64,000 nucleotides of DNA from a virus. Below are positions 1 to 8,468 of the stretch, one piece after another. The stretch spans positions 1-64,000 of IMG/VR virus record IMGVR_UViG_3300037117_000101; one strand, 5' to 3'. Positions within the stretch are counted from its first letter, which is position 1; each line of letters begins with the position of its first letter. The translations under genes and the position numbers were made by a program. The notes below the pieces were generated by a model. That model saw only the letters and a list, made by a program, of their open reading frames with translations. It did no database searches and was not told where the DNA came from.

Positions 1-178
1 TGATAGTGGCACTCCCCATCTTATGTAGCTACAAAATTTGCGGCACTCGTGTCGGATGCTCTTCTGCACCCACTTGAGGTAGGGCTTAGGAAGACGGCGG
101 TAGCCGTCCCGGCATCATTTCCGGGGTGCGCTGGCATGCCGCGAGGAGCCAGTTCTTCTCCTACACGAGCCCGTCTCG
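1..178. other. Window edge, no gene assigned
   Basis: No frame here combines a start, a ribosome site and convincing coding character. A short minus-strand frame (ATG near position 138, 38 codons) has no ribosome site. An open minus-strand stretch without a start codon could be the tail of a gene whose other end lies outside the window. Confidence 0.3.
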
Positions 179-421
179 TTAAGCGTCCATGCCCCCACCG
201 GGCTCCTGACTAGGAACGGCGCCGGGCGCGCCCATGCCATATGGCGCATCTGCAAATTGACCTGCTGGTTTCGCAGGCGTAAGTTTCGCAGGCGTAAGTT
301 TCGCAGGCGTAAGTTTCGTGGGCTTCGCTGGCTTATTACCCTTGTCCTTGAACGACTTTATGGCGTCCGTGATTCCCGGACCCAGCCCTTCTGCTGATGC
401 TTGTCCGTTTCCAAATGCCAT
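179..421 (-). CDS. Small protein with LTPAK repeats
   Basis: An 80-residue protein of unknown function. The start at 421 (MAFGNGQ) was preferred over an upstream ATG because it lies just 3' of the previous gene. The middle is lysine-rich and carries three copies of the pentapeptide LTPAK after a degenerate first copy, encoded by a perfect 15-bp tandem repeat. The C-terminal third is rich in glycine, alanine and proline. No transmembrane segment or known domain is visible. It is the most distal gene of the minus-strand block seen here, following a 66-residue hypothetical gene. Confidence 0.6.
   Translation of the reverse strand: MAFGNGQASAEGLGPGITDAIKSFKDKGNKPAKPTKLTPAKLTPAKLTPAKPAGQFADAPYGMGAPGAVPSQEPGGGMDA
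272..316. repeat. Three perfect 15-bp tandem repeats
   Basis: The unit CGCAGGCGTAAGTTT occurs three times in tandem and a partial fourth unit follows. The unit is five codons long, so copy number can change without breaking the frame. It encodes the LTPAK peptides of the overlapping gene. Confidence 0.9.
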
Positions 422-422
422 G

Positions 423-623
423 TTAGTTTCTCGCCTTGCGTGCCATAGCGTACGAGGCATGCTTATGTACGTGTTGTGGCAAACCCTTCTCGGGTACTGC
501 CGCGAATTCGTGGAGTTGTTTGTGGCTCATACTCTTGAGTCCGGCGTTCTTGGCCGACAACTCTTCGGGGTGATGCTCTGCGATTGCCATGACTTCGCGT
601 TGTGCTACGCTGACTGCTGGCAT
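423..623 (-). CDS. Hypothetical 66-aa protein
   Basis: A small histidine- and lysine-rich protein with no recognised domain. The start at 623 is supported by a GAGGGGG ribosome site. It ends 1 bp before the LTPAK gene begins and starts just after the stop of the membrane/coiled-coil gene, so the three are probably co-transcribed. No signal peptide or membrane helix is visible. Confidence 0.6.
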   Translation of the reverse strand: MPAVSVAQREVMAIAEHHPEELSAKNAGLKSMSHKQLHEFAAVPEKGLPQHVHKHASYAMARKARN

Positions 624-624
624 G

Positions 625-996
625 TTACCCCCTCGTCTTCTTACGCTTCTCTCTCGACGTATTTTCGAGGTGGTTCATAAGTGAGGTGTGGAGTTGGCCC
701 ACCGATTTCTCTACTCCATCTTGGCGCTCGCCGAATCGAATCATCTGGTCGCCCAATCTCACGTGACCGGCCTTCAGGTCACTTAGTACAACGTCTTGAC
801 TATCCAAAGAATGCTGAAGCGTGGGGATGCAATTTGTGTCCAACTTGTCGATTGTTGAACTAATGTGAACAACCTTACGAACTACAGGCGCAACCAACTT
901 CTGATACAGAAAGGTGATCACCGAAACAAACGCCATCGCGGCGCCGGTTATTTTTCCCCAAAATAGAAACTGATGAATCAAGTTGTGTTGGATCAT
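625..996 (-). CDS. Membrane-anchored coiled-coil protein
   Basis: With the start at 996 (MIQHNL) the product is 123 residues. It has an N-terminal hydrophobic helix around residues 13-37, then a mainly helical tail rich in D, L, S and Q that looks like a coiled coil. The frame is open further upstream to 1146, but that would overlap the preceding gene and run through a terminator-like hairpin, so the shorter form is preferred although its ribosome site is weak. Phage proteins with one membrane helix and a coiled coil are often lysis accessory or tail-associated factors. That is only a suggestion here. Confidence 0.5.
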   Translation of the reverse strand: MIQHNLIHQFLFWGKITGAAMAFVSVITFLYQKLVAPVVRKVVHISSTIDKLDTNCIPTLQHSLDSQDVVLSDLKAGHVRLGDQMIRFGERQDGVEKSVGQLHTSLMNHLENTSREKRKKTRG

Positions 997-1005
997 GGTG
1001 GTGTT

Positions 1006-1033
1006 GAGAAAGGGAGGACGGTTTTGCCCTCCC
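1006..1033 (-). terminator. Candidate intrinsic terminator
   Basis: On the minus strand GGGAGG and CCTCCC form a six-pair stem with a ten-base loop, followed by TTTCTC. It lies 70 bp beyond the stop of the 1103-1741 gene and just before the next start, where partial termination would be expected. Confidence 0.5.
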
Positions 1034-1102
1034 TCACCCAGTTGACCGTACAGACCGAGGCCGTCGCATGTGCGGCGCGCTCCCGAATGTCGTGCGATTT
1101 TG

Positions 1103-1741
1103 TTAGTTGACGATTTGGAAGTTGAACAGGTTTGCACTGTTTCCAACTACCGACGTACCGAACGTCACACCCAGCACGAGACCGAACACCGGCTCGACCA
1201 CAAACGTCGGAGGAGGCGGATTCAGACCCTGATAGGAATTGCTGGTTGAAGGCAGGAGCCCGGCCAGCGTGCTGGTCAGAGCCGTGCCTGCGGTGCTGAT
1301 CGTGTTATCGATCAGGAACGTCTGGGTGCCCTGAATCAGGTTGGACTGAGAGTCGCCCTGAATCTTGACATCCATATCGAACGGATAGAACACGCCGTCC
1401 GAGACTTCTGCCGCGTATGCGCCAGACGCCGCGATGGTCGTGTAAACCGGAGCTGCCACGGTACCCGTGTTGGCCTTCAACGTGAAGGTCACAGTGGACG
1501 AGCCGCCGCCGACGCCGACCAAGAAGTTACCGGAAGCGATAACGTGGAACGGCTGGCCGTTCAGGCGATTCGAGCCCGGAGTCAGCAACTGACCCGACGC
1601 ATTCGTTGCCGAAGGAGTCAGGTTCGCAACCCCAATCGAAGGACCGGGGAGGTTCGGAAAATACTTGATGAGGGTTCCGGTTCCGCCAACTGTGGACGGA
1701 TTGGAGCCATTGATGCTGTACTGCGTAAGTGCTTGTGCCAT
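1103..1741 (-). CDS. Putative virion surface protein
   Basis: A 212-residue protein rich in G, T, S, N and V with little charge, the beta-rich composition typical of phage head decoration or tail proteins. No database family is recognised by eye. Start ATG at 1741 with ribosome site AGAGGAAA. The motif around NPPPPTF near residue 172 is proline-rich and could be a linker. It is followed by a terminator-like hairpin and preceded by another small beta-rich protein of similar composition, so both may be structural. Confidence 0.55.
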   Translation of the reverse strand: MAQALTQYSINGSNPSTVGGTGTLIKYFPNLPGPSIGVANLTPSATNASGQLLTPGSNRLNGQPFHVIASGNFLVGVGGGSSTVTFTLKANTGTVAAPVYTTIAASGAYAAEVSDGVFYPFDMDVKIQGDSQSNLIQGTQTFLIDNTISTAGTALTSTLAGLLPSTSNSYQGLNPPPPTFVVEPVFGLVLGVTFGTSVVGNSANLFNFQIVN

Positions 1742-1865
1742 GTTTGTTTCCTCTTTGTTATGTACCTAGAATGCAACGGATCACGCTGCAACTAAGCTTT
1801 AGTGAAGAGCAGCACGCATGTACGCGCTACTCGATTGTCCAGCGTTCGTTTGCTGGATCAAAATT

Positions 1866-2249
1866 TTAGACGAATGTCATGGCGACGACAACAGGGTTCG
1901 CCGGAGACGTAGTGCCGCCCGTTCCGCCTGTGGTAACGGCAGCCATCGAGAGAGCAGTCCCGAACGTGATGCCGGAACTGGCCCCCGTGAAAAAGTCGTG
2001 AGTTACAACGGCGCCTGCCGGAACGTACACGATGTGATCTGGGTCGGTCGTGCCGACTATGACGGAGCCCGAAGCCATGTTGTAAAACTTGACGTACACA
2101 GGCGCTCCGAGGTTCGCCGAGTTATCAATCTTTATCGAGTAAGCGACCGCGGAACTTGGCTTGATTGAGTTCACGACATTGTTCGCAGCCGTGTTCTGAA
2201 AAATAGACTGACTGCTGGGCGTGCCGATGTTCGTTATGGTTACTGCCAC
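1866..2249 (-). CDS. Putative small structural protein
   Basis: A 127-residue protein beginning MAVTITN, low in charge and rich in V, T, A, S and G, consistent with a beta-sandwich virion protein. The start is GTG at 2249 with AAGGAG seven bases upstream. It lies just downstream of the glycan operon, separated by 11 bp from its last gene, so it may share that transcript. Function unknown. Substrate of the adjacent glycosyltransferases is one possibility because it is Thr/Ser-rich, but nothing proves this. Confidence 0.5.
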   Translation of the reverse strand: MAVTITNIGTPSSQSIFQNTAANNVVNSIKPSSAVAYSIKIDNSANLGAPVYVKFYNMASGSVIVGTTDPDHIVYVPAGAVVTHDFFTGASSGITFGTALSMAAVTTGGTGGTTSPANPVVVAMTFV

Positions 2250-2260
2250 GATGAGTCTCC

Positions 2261-2917
2261 TTAAAGCCTATAAAGTCGTTCGACGAATTCCGGGGCGTCG
2301 TAGGGACAAACCACGGAAGCATTCTGGCGGGTGATCTCGCAATTCATACAATTTTCCCAACCCGTCGCGGACGGGCGACAATGCGCTCGACACCTATAGC
2401 CGCATTGCGATCTAAAGATTAATCGGTTCGGACTGTCTTGGGGCATAATACCCCGGGCTGCGAGAACACCGCCAACCCACCGATCCTCAGCCGGATCTCC
2501 GTCCCACGTAGCCGCCGCTACGGCCTCCGCGGAACGCCGACTCAACGTATAGCCGAACCCACTGCAATATATCTTGTTGGAGTGTCCGACATAATCCCCC
2601 AACTCTTTCAGGAGATTGTGCGGCTTCACGAGCGTGTCGTCGTCGGTCTTCAAAACGTAATCGTAACCCCGCTTGACGGCCCATGCGAACATGGCCTGAA
2701 CCTTGAGCGGAAGATTCGGGTAGTCGTCCGAGACCGGCAGTTGCACCGTATTAGGCAGCAGCACCTTCAACTCCGTCGTGTGTATTCCGGGGCGCTCGCC
2801 CACAAAGAACCTGACATCGATCCCCGCGGCTTCAGCATCTGGAACCCATGTGAAACGCTGCATGCTCGCGCGCTCTTGAAACTTGTGGCACGTTGTCACG
2901 CCGATTAAGAAGCGCAC
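2261..2917 (-). CDS. GT31-like glycosyltransferase
   Basis: A 218-residue GT-A fold candidate. Residues 88-95 read VLKTDDDT, the metal and nucleotide-sugar binding acidic motif of beta-1,3-galactosyltransferase-like (GT31/Fringe) enzymes. Residues 143-149 (AEDRWVG) match the second conserved E-D motif that precedes the glycine-rich acceptor loop. The last 50 residues carry six cysteines (around CGYRCRAHC and CMNC), perhaps a small zinc or disulfide module. It is the last gene of the overlapping glycan operon and overlaps gmd by 13 bp. A second gene with the same two motifs lies at the head of the operon (9890-10549). Donor and acceptor are unknown. Confidence 0.75.
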   Translation of the reverse strand: MRFLIGVTTCHKFQERASMQRFTWVPDAEAAGIDVRFFVGERPGIHTTELKVLLPNTVQLPVSDDYPNLPLKVQAMFAWAVKRGYDYVLKTDDDTLVKPHNLLKELGDYVGHSNKIYCSGFGYTLSRRSAEAVAAATWDGDPAEDRWVGGVLAARGIMPQDSPNRLIFRSQCGYRCRAHCRPSATGWENCMNCEITRQNASVVCPYDAPEFVERLYRL

Positions 2918-3861
2918 TGTCTCTCCGCGTTAACCATCAAGTGAACCAATTCATGAAACTTGACTTTGGGCTCCCAGTTCAGAATCCTACGGGCTTTCGA
3001 GGCATCGCCTTGGAGCAAGTCCACTTCGGCGGGGCGGAAATACTTTTCGTCTGCCACCACATACCCATGCCAGTCCAAGCCCACAAACCCAAATGCCGCG
3101 TCCAGAAATTCTCGGACAGAGTGCGTCTCGCCGGTTGCGATCACAAAATCATCGGGCGCGTTCTGCTGCATCATCAGCCACATGGCCTCAACGTATTCTT
3201 TGGCGTAGCCCCAGTCGCGCTTGGCGTCCAAGTTACCCAGAAACAACTTGTCCTGATCTCCGGCTGCGATACGTACTGCGGCCTTGATGATCTTCCGGGT
3301 CACGAACGTCTCGCCGCGGCGAGGTGACTCGTGGTTGAACAGAATGCCGTTGCACGCGAACATATTATAGGCTTCGCGATAATTCACGGTAGTCCAGAAC
3401 GCAAACTGCTTCGCGATCCCATAGGGGCTGCGGGGGTAGAACGGCGTCGTCTCGCTCTGCGGCGTTTCCAATACCTTGCCGTACAGTTCGCTGCTGCTGG
3501 CTTGATAGAACCTCGCCGGGCAGATCAAATTCCTATTGGCTTCCAACAATCGCAGGGTGCCTAGCGCATCCGCGTCTGCCGTGTACTCTGGTATTTCGAA
3601 ACTCACACGCACGTGGCTCTGAGCGCCGAGGTTATAAATCTCGTCGGGCTCTATTGTCGCCACAATTCTGTTCACTGATCCCGCGTCGGTCAGATCGCCA
3701 AAGTGCAAGTGCAATTGATCGAATACGTGATCGATCCTTTGGGTGTTGATGCTGCTTGACCGGCGAACGATGCCATGAACTTCGTAGCCCTTCTCCAACA
3801 GGAGTTCGGCCAGATAGCTGCCGTCTTGGCCCGTGATCCCTGTGATGAGCGCGCGTTTCAT
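2905..3861 (-). CDS. gmd: GDP-mannose 4,6-dehydratase
   Basis: Converts GDP-D-mannose to GDP-4-keto-6-deoxy-D-mannose, the shared precursor of GDP-fucose, GDP-colitose, GDP-perosamine and GDP-rhamnose. The 318-residue protein has the NADP-binding motif GITGQDG at residues 8-14, the SSSELYG segment near 122-128, the catalytic YxxxK at Y147/K151 and the family-typical [11 protein letters not shown]. Bacterial Gmd is usually somewhat longer (about 340-370). The start at 3861 overlaps the upstream stop as ATGA. A much longer open frame upstream is the antisense-like shadow of the preceding gene and was not used. The neighbours supply the next enzymes and the transferases. Confidence 0.93.
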   Translation of the reverse strand: MKRALITGITGQDGSYLAELLLEKGYEVHGIVRRSSSINTQRIDHVFDQLHLHFGDLTDAGSVNRIVATIEPDEIYNLGAQSHVRVSFEIPEYTADADALGTLRLLEANRNLICPARFYQASSSELYGKVLETPQSETTPFYPRSPYGIAKQFAFWTTVNYREAYNMFACNGILFNHESPRRGETFVTRKIIKAAVRIAAGDQDKLFLGNLDAKRDWGYAKEYVEAMWLMMQQNAPDDFVIATGETHSVREFLDAAFGFVGLDWHGYVVADEKYFRPAEVDLLQGDASKARRILNWEPKVKFHELVHLMVNAERQCAS

Positions 3862-4574
3862 GATCCCCATTCTTTCTTTAGCTGCTCGAACACCGATGTG
3901 CTGGGATAAGTTCCGTTCTTGTCCCGACCGGCCTGTCTCCACAATTCGTTGAAGAAATGAACTGAATAGGCATCCTTGAAATCTATAGACGCCCCTGCTC
4001 TCGTAAAGTCGTTTGGCACGCCCGCCCAGAATATGGGAAAGAACAATCGTCCGGGTATGATGTACTTCTGATATCCGAAATGGTGAACTGCTTCTGTGAT
4101 CAAAGGAGGGCCTGCTTGGCCCCACGTCATAGTCGCCGGATTCATTTGCTGACACTGCGCCCAGCCCCACTCCATAATCGGACTGTGCGCGGGCGCCTTG
4201 AACAACCCACTCGTAATGCAATCGTCTGATCCCGGTTTCCCCAAACCACCGATGAACACGTATTCAGAATCGAACACGAAGGGCTTGAGGCACACGGCGT
4301 CGGTATCAACCCACCAGCCGCCCTTTTCCAGAACCAGTTTCCATCGGAAGAAATCCGAGAAACTTGAATAGCCACCGCGGACCAAGAACAACTGCTCACG
4401 CGGAATAATCTCGTTCGCGTCCTTGACGATCACGCCATCGGGTATGCGACCTACAGAATCGTACACGTACAGAACATACTCGTGTCCGTTCTTCAAAAAG
4501 GAATTGATGCTCAGCCTCTCCATGTTGGAGAGATCGCCCGTCACCCACAACCCCTGAACTATGTCGTGTATCAT
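3858..4574 (-). CDS. GT32-type DXD glycosyltransferase
   Basis: A 238-residue protein matching the sugar-binding DXD glycosyltransferase family (capsular polysaccharide/alpha-1,4-galactosyltransferase type). The family core is visible as [17 protein letters not shown] followed by D90-T-D92, and a C-terminal stretch ending in HFFNELW resembles the H-x-x-x-x-W region of such enzymes. It overlaps gmd by an ATGA junction and follows a GIY-YIG nuclease gene after 5 bp. Likely adds one sugar of the phage-encoded glycan. Donor not deducible. Confidence 0.82.
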   Translation of the reverse strand: MIHDIVQGLWVTGDLSNMERLSINSFLKNGHEYVLYVYDSVGRIPDGVIVKDANEIIPREQLFLVRGGYSSFSDFFRWKLVLEKGGWWVDTDAVCLKPFVFDSEYVFIGGLGKPGSDDCITSGLFKAPAHSPIMEWGWAQCQQMNPATMTWGQAGPPLITEAVHHFGYQKYIIPGRLFFPIFWAGVPNDFTRAGASIDFKDAYSVHFFNELWRQAGRDKNGTYPSTSVFEQLKKEWGS

Positions 4575-4579
4575 AAAGT

Positions 4580-5182
4580 CTAAGAAAAAGCAACTATCAG
4601 ATTTCGTTCGCTACAAAGAACGCAACGAGGATTTGCACGATTTCGATCTTCGTGAAATCGTTTATGGGTTTGAGATCGAGCAGCTGCCGCCTGATGCTCT
4701 GGATTTCTTAGACGAGCGAGATGCCCGCTTTCGACATTTCTACGCCCGCCGATACGACCCCCGCTTCGACCGTTAACGGGACCAGAAGCTTTACCGCCCT
4801 TAATAGAGTCCGACGTAGAGAACTTATAAAGTTTTCCTGACTCTAGCGTTTTGCGTCCCCCAACCCTGCCGCCCATCTGGGCTATGTTCTTATAATTTTT
4901 ATCTTCCGGGAGTCTAAGATTCATCCCACCATCATAGCCGTACCACGTATGATATTGAAACATCCAAATAGTTTCCAGTTCGTTCAGCTCAAGGTAATCC
5001 TGTACTTCAATCTTCTCTCGAATCGGCTGAGGCAAAGCTATACCCGGAAATTCTTTCCTAAACCGCTTTCCAAAAGACGAAAGCGCCGAGCGATGAGATT
5101 TATCCCGTTTTGGTCCTTGGCCTACGTAAATAAACGCATCCGATTTATACGGATGGGGATAACGATACAGCGTTCCCAACAT
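4580..5182 (-). CDS. GIY-YIG homing endonuclease with NUMOD3 repeats
   Basis: The N-terminus has a GIY-YIG-like core (LYRYP...FIYVGQG, residues 5-23) and a candidate catalytic glutamate in LNELETIWMFQYHTWYG around residues 65-81. The C-terminal half has repeated GGR/GGK motifs (GGRVGGRKT, GGKASGP, GGRIGGRRN), typical of NUMOD3 DNA-binding elements in homing endonucleases. The start overlaps the stop of the upstream GT2 gene (TAATG) and its end lies 5 bp before the next gene, so it is inserted between glycosyltransferase genes without breaking the operon. Base composition is more A/T-rich than its neighbours, in line with recent acquisition. Confidence 0.8.
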   Translation of the reverse strand: MLGTLYRYPHPYKSDAFIYVGQGPKRDKSHRSALSSFGKRFRKEFPGIALPQPIREKIEVQDYLELNELETIWMFQYHTWYGYDGGMNLRLPEDKNYKNIAQMGGRVGGRKTLESGKLYKFSTSDSIKGGKASGPVNGRSGGRIGGRRNVESGHLARLRNPEHQAAAARSQTHKRFHEDRNRANPRCVLCSERNLIVAFS

Positions 5183-5883
5183 TATTTTTCCTTTCTATAA
5201 ATAGATTGGATTCGGGCTAATGTCTCTGAAAAGGGGGCCATTGTTTTTGACCTGCACATTGAGTTTTTATGAACTCGGTAATGAAACAGATATTCCGGAA
5301 TCACATCTATCTTCCACTTATTCAAAGCCACAATCGAACACCACAAAGCCCAGTCCTCTGAGCCCCGCGTAAAGTCCTCGGGCCAGCCGCCAACTTCCAG
5401 AAGCGTCTCGCGCCGAATCAAGGAGCATACTGCCAAGGTGTTTCCTGAAGTGATCTGCTCCAGCGTGGGAACAAATATCGGGTAACTCGAACCCGGCGCG
5501 CCAGTGCTTTCGCGGCCCAGTCCAAAAATGTGAATCCATGTCGAGACAACACCCACACCATCCATCATGCGCGCCACTGTCTTCTCTAAGTAATCGGGCT
5601 CGATCCAATCGTCGGAGTCCAGCGGAAGGATCAGATCCCCAACGGAGTGGCCTAAGGCGATGTTTCTCGTCGCGGGTAATCCGCGGTTCACCTTGTTGCT
5701 CATCACCCGGATCTGGGAATGTTTGTCTGCGTACTTTGCGGCCACTTCAAGACTGTTGTCCGTGCTGGCGTCATTCACACAAATTATTTCCCAATCTATA
5801 TATGTTTGCGCAAGAATAGAATCAAACGTTTCCGCTACAAACGACGCTTGATTATAGAGCGGCACCAAAATTGATACGGTCAT
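5182..5883 (-). CDS. Family 2 glycosyltransferase
   Basis: A 233-residue GT-A enzyme. It opens with the GT2 signature SILVPLYNQASFV, then NDASTDNS near residue 38 and the metal-binding LDSDDW at 88-93. The later SEDWALW (about residues 184-190) fits the conserved E-D motif of the acceptor side. No membrane segment, so it probably acts in the cytoplasm. Its first 32 bp overlap the end of the endonuclease VII gene, and its stop overlaps the GIY-YIG start. Confidence 0.88.
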   Translation of the reverse strand: MTVSILVPLYNQASFVAETFDSILAQTYIDWEIICVNDASTDNSLEVAAKYADKHSQIRVMSNKVNRGLPATRNIALGHSVGDLILPLDSDDWIEPDYLEKTVARMMDGVGVVSTWIHIFGLGRESTGAPGSSYPIFVPTLEQITSGNTLAVCSLIRRETLLEVGGWPEDFTRGSEDWALWCSIVALNKWKIDVIPEYLFHYRVHKNSMCRSKTMAPFSETLARIQSIYRKEK

Positions 5884-6379
5884 ATTTTTCTTTCAGCGGT
5901 CTTTGAGATAGATATTTCTTAACCACATCACTTTGTAAATCTGAGTCCCGCTCCAACACAGGCAACACAACTCGATTACAATTGGAACACAACAAACCCC
6001 GAATACACTCTATGCAACCCGCCGCAGCACCATCTGAGTGAATTACATGTTTGTGGTCGTGGTCTACTGATAATTTCAAGAGTTTAGAATCGAACGCCCT
6101 CTTACACAAAGCGCATCGGCCATCTTGGGCGTCCAAAAGATATTCATAATCTTCCGGGGACATTCTAAACTTTCTTTTCAAGGACGTTTTGAAAAGGCTC
6201 GTTTGAGCATTCGGGCTTTGACGATACGCGTTCCTCTTCAGACGACTTTCGGGAGTCTTACTCGCGATACGAATACACAAAATACATCGAGACCACAAAC
6301 CATTGAGTCGTCGCCCATCTTTATAAAACTCGTCTAATGACCTCGGCTCTTTGCAGCCGACACAAATTTTAGTTGTCAT
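5852..6379 (-). CDS. Endonuclease VII-like HNH nuclease
   Basis: A 175-residue protein with two zinc knuckles: CVGCKEPRSLDEFY at the N-terminus and the endonuclease VII module CALCKRAF, LSVDHDH, GLLCSNCN. This is the His-Me finger fold of T4 gp49-type recombination endonucleases, which many phages carry as mobile genes. Its start overlaps the upstream aminotransferase-fold gene by ATGA and its end overlaps the GT2 gene, so it is translated in series with the glycan genes. A/T-richer than the flanking sugar genes. Role as a resolvase or as a homing nuclease cannot be separated from sequence. Confidence 0.82.
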   Translation of the reverse strand: MTTKICVGCKEPRSLDEFYKDGRRLNGLWSRCILCIRIASKTPESRLKRNAYRQSPNAQTSLFKTSLKRKFRMSPEDYEYLLDAQDGRCALCKRAFDSKLLKLSVDHDHKHVIHSDGAAAGCIECIRGLLCSNCNRVVLPVLERDSDLQSDVVKKYLSQRPLKEKYDRINFGAAL

Positions 6380-7560
6380 CGATACACCGGGTTGTATTCA
6401 TGAAAGACCTCAGAGACATAATCTAAGTCCTCCTTAGTAAGACCCTGATGGCACCCGATGAAAAAGCCGTGTTTCGCCAATCTCTGTGCCACAGGATACT
6501 TTTCGGCTTCTCCTGGGAACAGTTTCTCATAAATTGGCTGCGAAAGCAAGGGAAAAAGATGTCTAGTTTCTATGCCGCGCTCTTCCAAAAGCAGCAGCAG
6601 CTTATCGCGATCCAAGTGCGGGCTCAGCACCATGGGGTACATCATGAAACTGTGAGTGTAGTTCTCTGGGATGAACGGGAGCTGCAAAATGTTGTCTTCG
6701 TCTCGCAACAGAGACGTAAGGTACGCTGCGTTCTGGCGACGACGGGTGATGTTCTCTTCCCAGCGTTCCAATTCTGACAGTGCAATTGCTGCTTCCAACT
6801 CCGTCGCCCGATACGAGTAGCCCAGACGATCAAACTTGTAGCGGCGTTCGATGATGTTCTGAAGGCCGCTGCCGACGTTGTTGTCGTCATCGATGCTCGT
6901 GTAGATCGAGTCTCGACCATGAGCCATGAGGCTCTTGCAAATCTTAGCCAGCTTGTCGTCGTCCGTGAGAACAAGCCCGCCGACGCCGCCAACTACGAGA
7001 TGGGCTACGTACGTGCTGAAGCAAGACAGATGCCCGAACGAACCTACAGATCGGCCATTCGTCTGCGCGAACATGGTCTCACAACTGTCTTCAATCACCT
7101 GAAGGTCGTTGTCTGATGCGATGTTCTGGATCATCCGCATATCCGCGGGGAGCCCGAACAAATGCACCGGGATGATCGCGCGCGTACGAGATGTAATCTT
7201 CTCCCGAATCATCTCGGGATCAATGTTGTACGTAAGTGGGTGCACGTCCACAAACACCGGTTTCAAGTTGTTCTGCAACACGATGTTCGATGTGGCGATG
7301 AAGGTCGTGGCCGGAACCAGCACCTCGTCCCCATCCTGATATCCGTGAACTTCCTTCAGTGCGGCCAGCGCCACCTGAAGGGCGCTCGTTCCGCTGTTCA
7401 TGAAGATGCCGTGCTTGGACTGGTGCAGATGCGCGAACTCGCGTTCGAAAGTTTCCGTGTACTTGCCGCGGGACAAACGGTTGTTGTCCAGAGCGTCGTT
7501 CACGTACTCTCGACCCTTCGAACTGATGCCGAGGTGGCCTAGCGTGATTGGACGTACCAT
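6376..7560 (-). CDS. DegT-fold PLP enzyme, ColD-like 3-dehydratase
   Basis: A 394-residue member of the DegT/DnrJ/EryC1 sugar aminotransferase fold. It has the PLP-site motifs NSGTSALQVAL (55-65) and VIEDSCETMFA (155-165). Where aminotransferases carry the PLP-binding lysine, this protein has histidine: FSTYVAHLVVGGVGGLV with His187. Lysine-to-histidine replacement at this place is the hallmark of the 3-dehydratases ColD (GDP-4-keto-6-deoxymannose 3-dehydratase) and RfbH, and the C-terminal HGFFIGCHQ also resembles that group. With Gmd and the Fcl/ColC-like enzyme beside it, the inferred reaction is PLP- and glutamate-dependent C3 deoxygenation towards GDP-colitose. It overlaps the reductase gene by 22 bp. 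Confidence 0.82.
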   Translation of the reverse strand: MVRPITLGHLGISSKGREYVNDALDNNRLSRGKYTETFEREFAHLHQSKHGIFMNSGTSALQVALAALKEVHGYQDGDEVLVPATTFIATSNIVLQNNLKPVFVDVHPLTYNIDPEMIREKITSRTRAIIPVHLFGLPADMRMIQNIASDNDLQVIEDSCETMFAQTNGRSVGSFGHLSCFSTYVAHLVVGGVGGLVLTDDDKLAKICKSLMAHGRDSIYTSIDDDNNVGSGLQNIIERRYKFDRLGYSYRATELEAAIALSELERWEENITRRRQNAAYLTSLLRDEDNILQLPFIPENYTHSFMMYPMVLSPHLDRDKLLLLLEERGIETRHLFPLLSQPIYEKLFPGEAEKYPVAQRLAKHGFFIGCHQGLTKEDLDYVSEVFHEYNPVYR

Positions 7561-8468
7561 TCGATGGTCTCTTTCAGCCCTTGTTCGAGCAACGTCTTTG
7601 GTGCAAATCCGAACTGACGAGCACGAGTAATATCCAGAACCCGGCGGGCTTGCCCATCGGGCTTGCTGGCGTCCCAGACAACATCGCCGTGGAAACCGAC
7701 TATGCTCTTAACTCTATCGACAATATATGAAATTGAATTCTCGTTGCCCGATCCCAAGTTGATGGGCATGGACTCGTTGTAGGATTCCGCGGCTTGGATG
7801 ATTCCTTCCGCGGCGTCCTTCACGAACATGAAGTCTCTTGTTGCTCGCCCTGTTCCCCACATCGTAATAAAGGAGGCGTTTGTTTCTTTAGCTGTCACGC
7901 ACCGACTGATTATCGCCGGAATAACGTGGGACGTTCCCAGATCAAAATTGTCGCCGGGCCCGTACAGGTTCGTGGACAGGATGTGAATGACGTTCATGCC
8001 GTATTGCACGCGATACGCTTGGCCCTGAACCAGAAGGGCGCGTTTGGCTATTCCGTAAGGAGCGTTGCTGCCCTCGGGGAAACCGCTCCACACATCCGTC
8101 TCTTGCGTGGGTATCGGCGCGTTCGCGGGATACTCGCATGCGCTGCCCATCTGCACAAACTTCTGAATGCCGAACTGCTGCCCGACGTCCATCAACTGCA
8201 TCCCCATTATTGCGTTGTCGTAGAAAAACTTTCCGGGGAGGGCTCGGTTCGCACCGATGCCGCCTACGAGCGCCGCCAAATGAATGACAACATCCGGCTG
8301 CGCGTGGTGATACATCCTCACTGCGTCCTCGCGTTGGCGCAAATCGTAGTCCTGAATGCGGGGTATAAAAACTTTGGAACAACCCATCGCCCACAAACGA
8401 TTGACGACATGCGATCCCAGAAAGCCAGCGCCGCCAGTTACGCAAACCCGCTTATCCCTGAGATTCAT
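7539..8468 (-). CDS. GDP-fucose/GDP-colitose synthase-like reductase
   Basis: A 309-residue extended short-chain dehydrogenase of the GDP-L-fucose synthase (Fcl/WcaG) and ColC group. Seen: NADP motif TGGAGFLGSH (11-20), AALVGGIGANR, and the catalytic set S109-x-C111 (GSACEYP), Y138/K142 (PYGIAK) and H181 (SHVIPA), all two positions from E. coli Fcl. The Cys and His acid/base residues for epimerisation are kept, so C5 (and perhaps C3) epimerisation followed by C4 reduction is expected. Product is GDP-L-fucose from the Gmd product, or GDP-L-colitose if the ColD-like enzyme acts first. The start at 8468 overlaps the upstream gene by 17 bp. Confidence 0.88.
   Translation of the reverse strand: MNLRDKRVCVTGGAGFLGSHVVNRLWAMGCSKVFIPRIQDYDLRQREDAVRMYHHAQPDVVIHLAALVGGIGANRALPGKFFYDNAIMGMQLMDVGQQFGIQKFVQMGSACEYPANAPIPTQETDVWSGFPEGSNAPYGIAKRALLVQGQAYRVQYGMNVIHILSTNLYGPGDNFDLGTSHVIPAIISRCVTAKETNASFITMWGTGRATRDFMFVKDAAEGIIQAAESYNESMPINLGSGNENSISYIVDRVKSIVGFHGDVVWDASKPDGQARRVLDITRARQFGFAPKTLLEQGLKETIEWYVQSR

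Noticed and set aside
6376-7560. GDP-perosamine synthase (aminotransferase)
   Set aside because: The PLP-binding lysine is replaced by histidine, so transamination by this enzyme is not expected.
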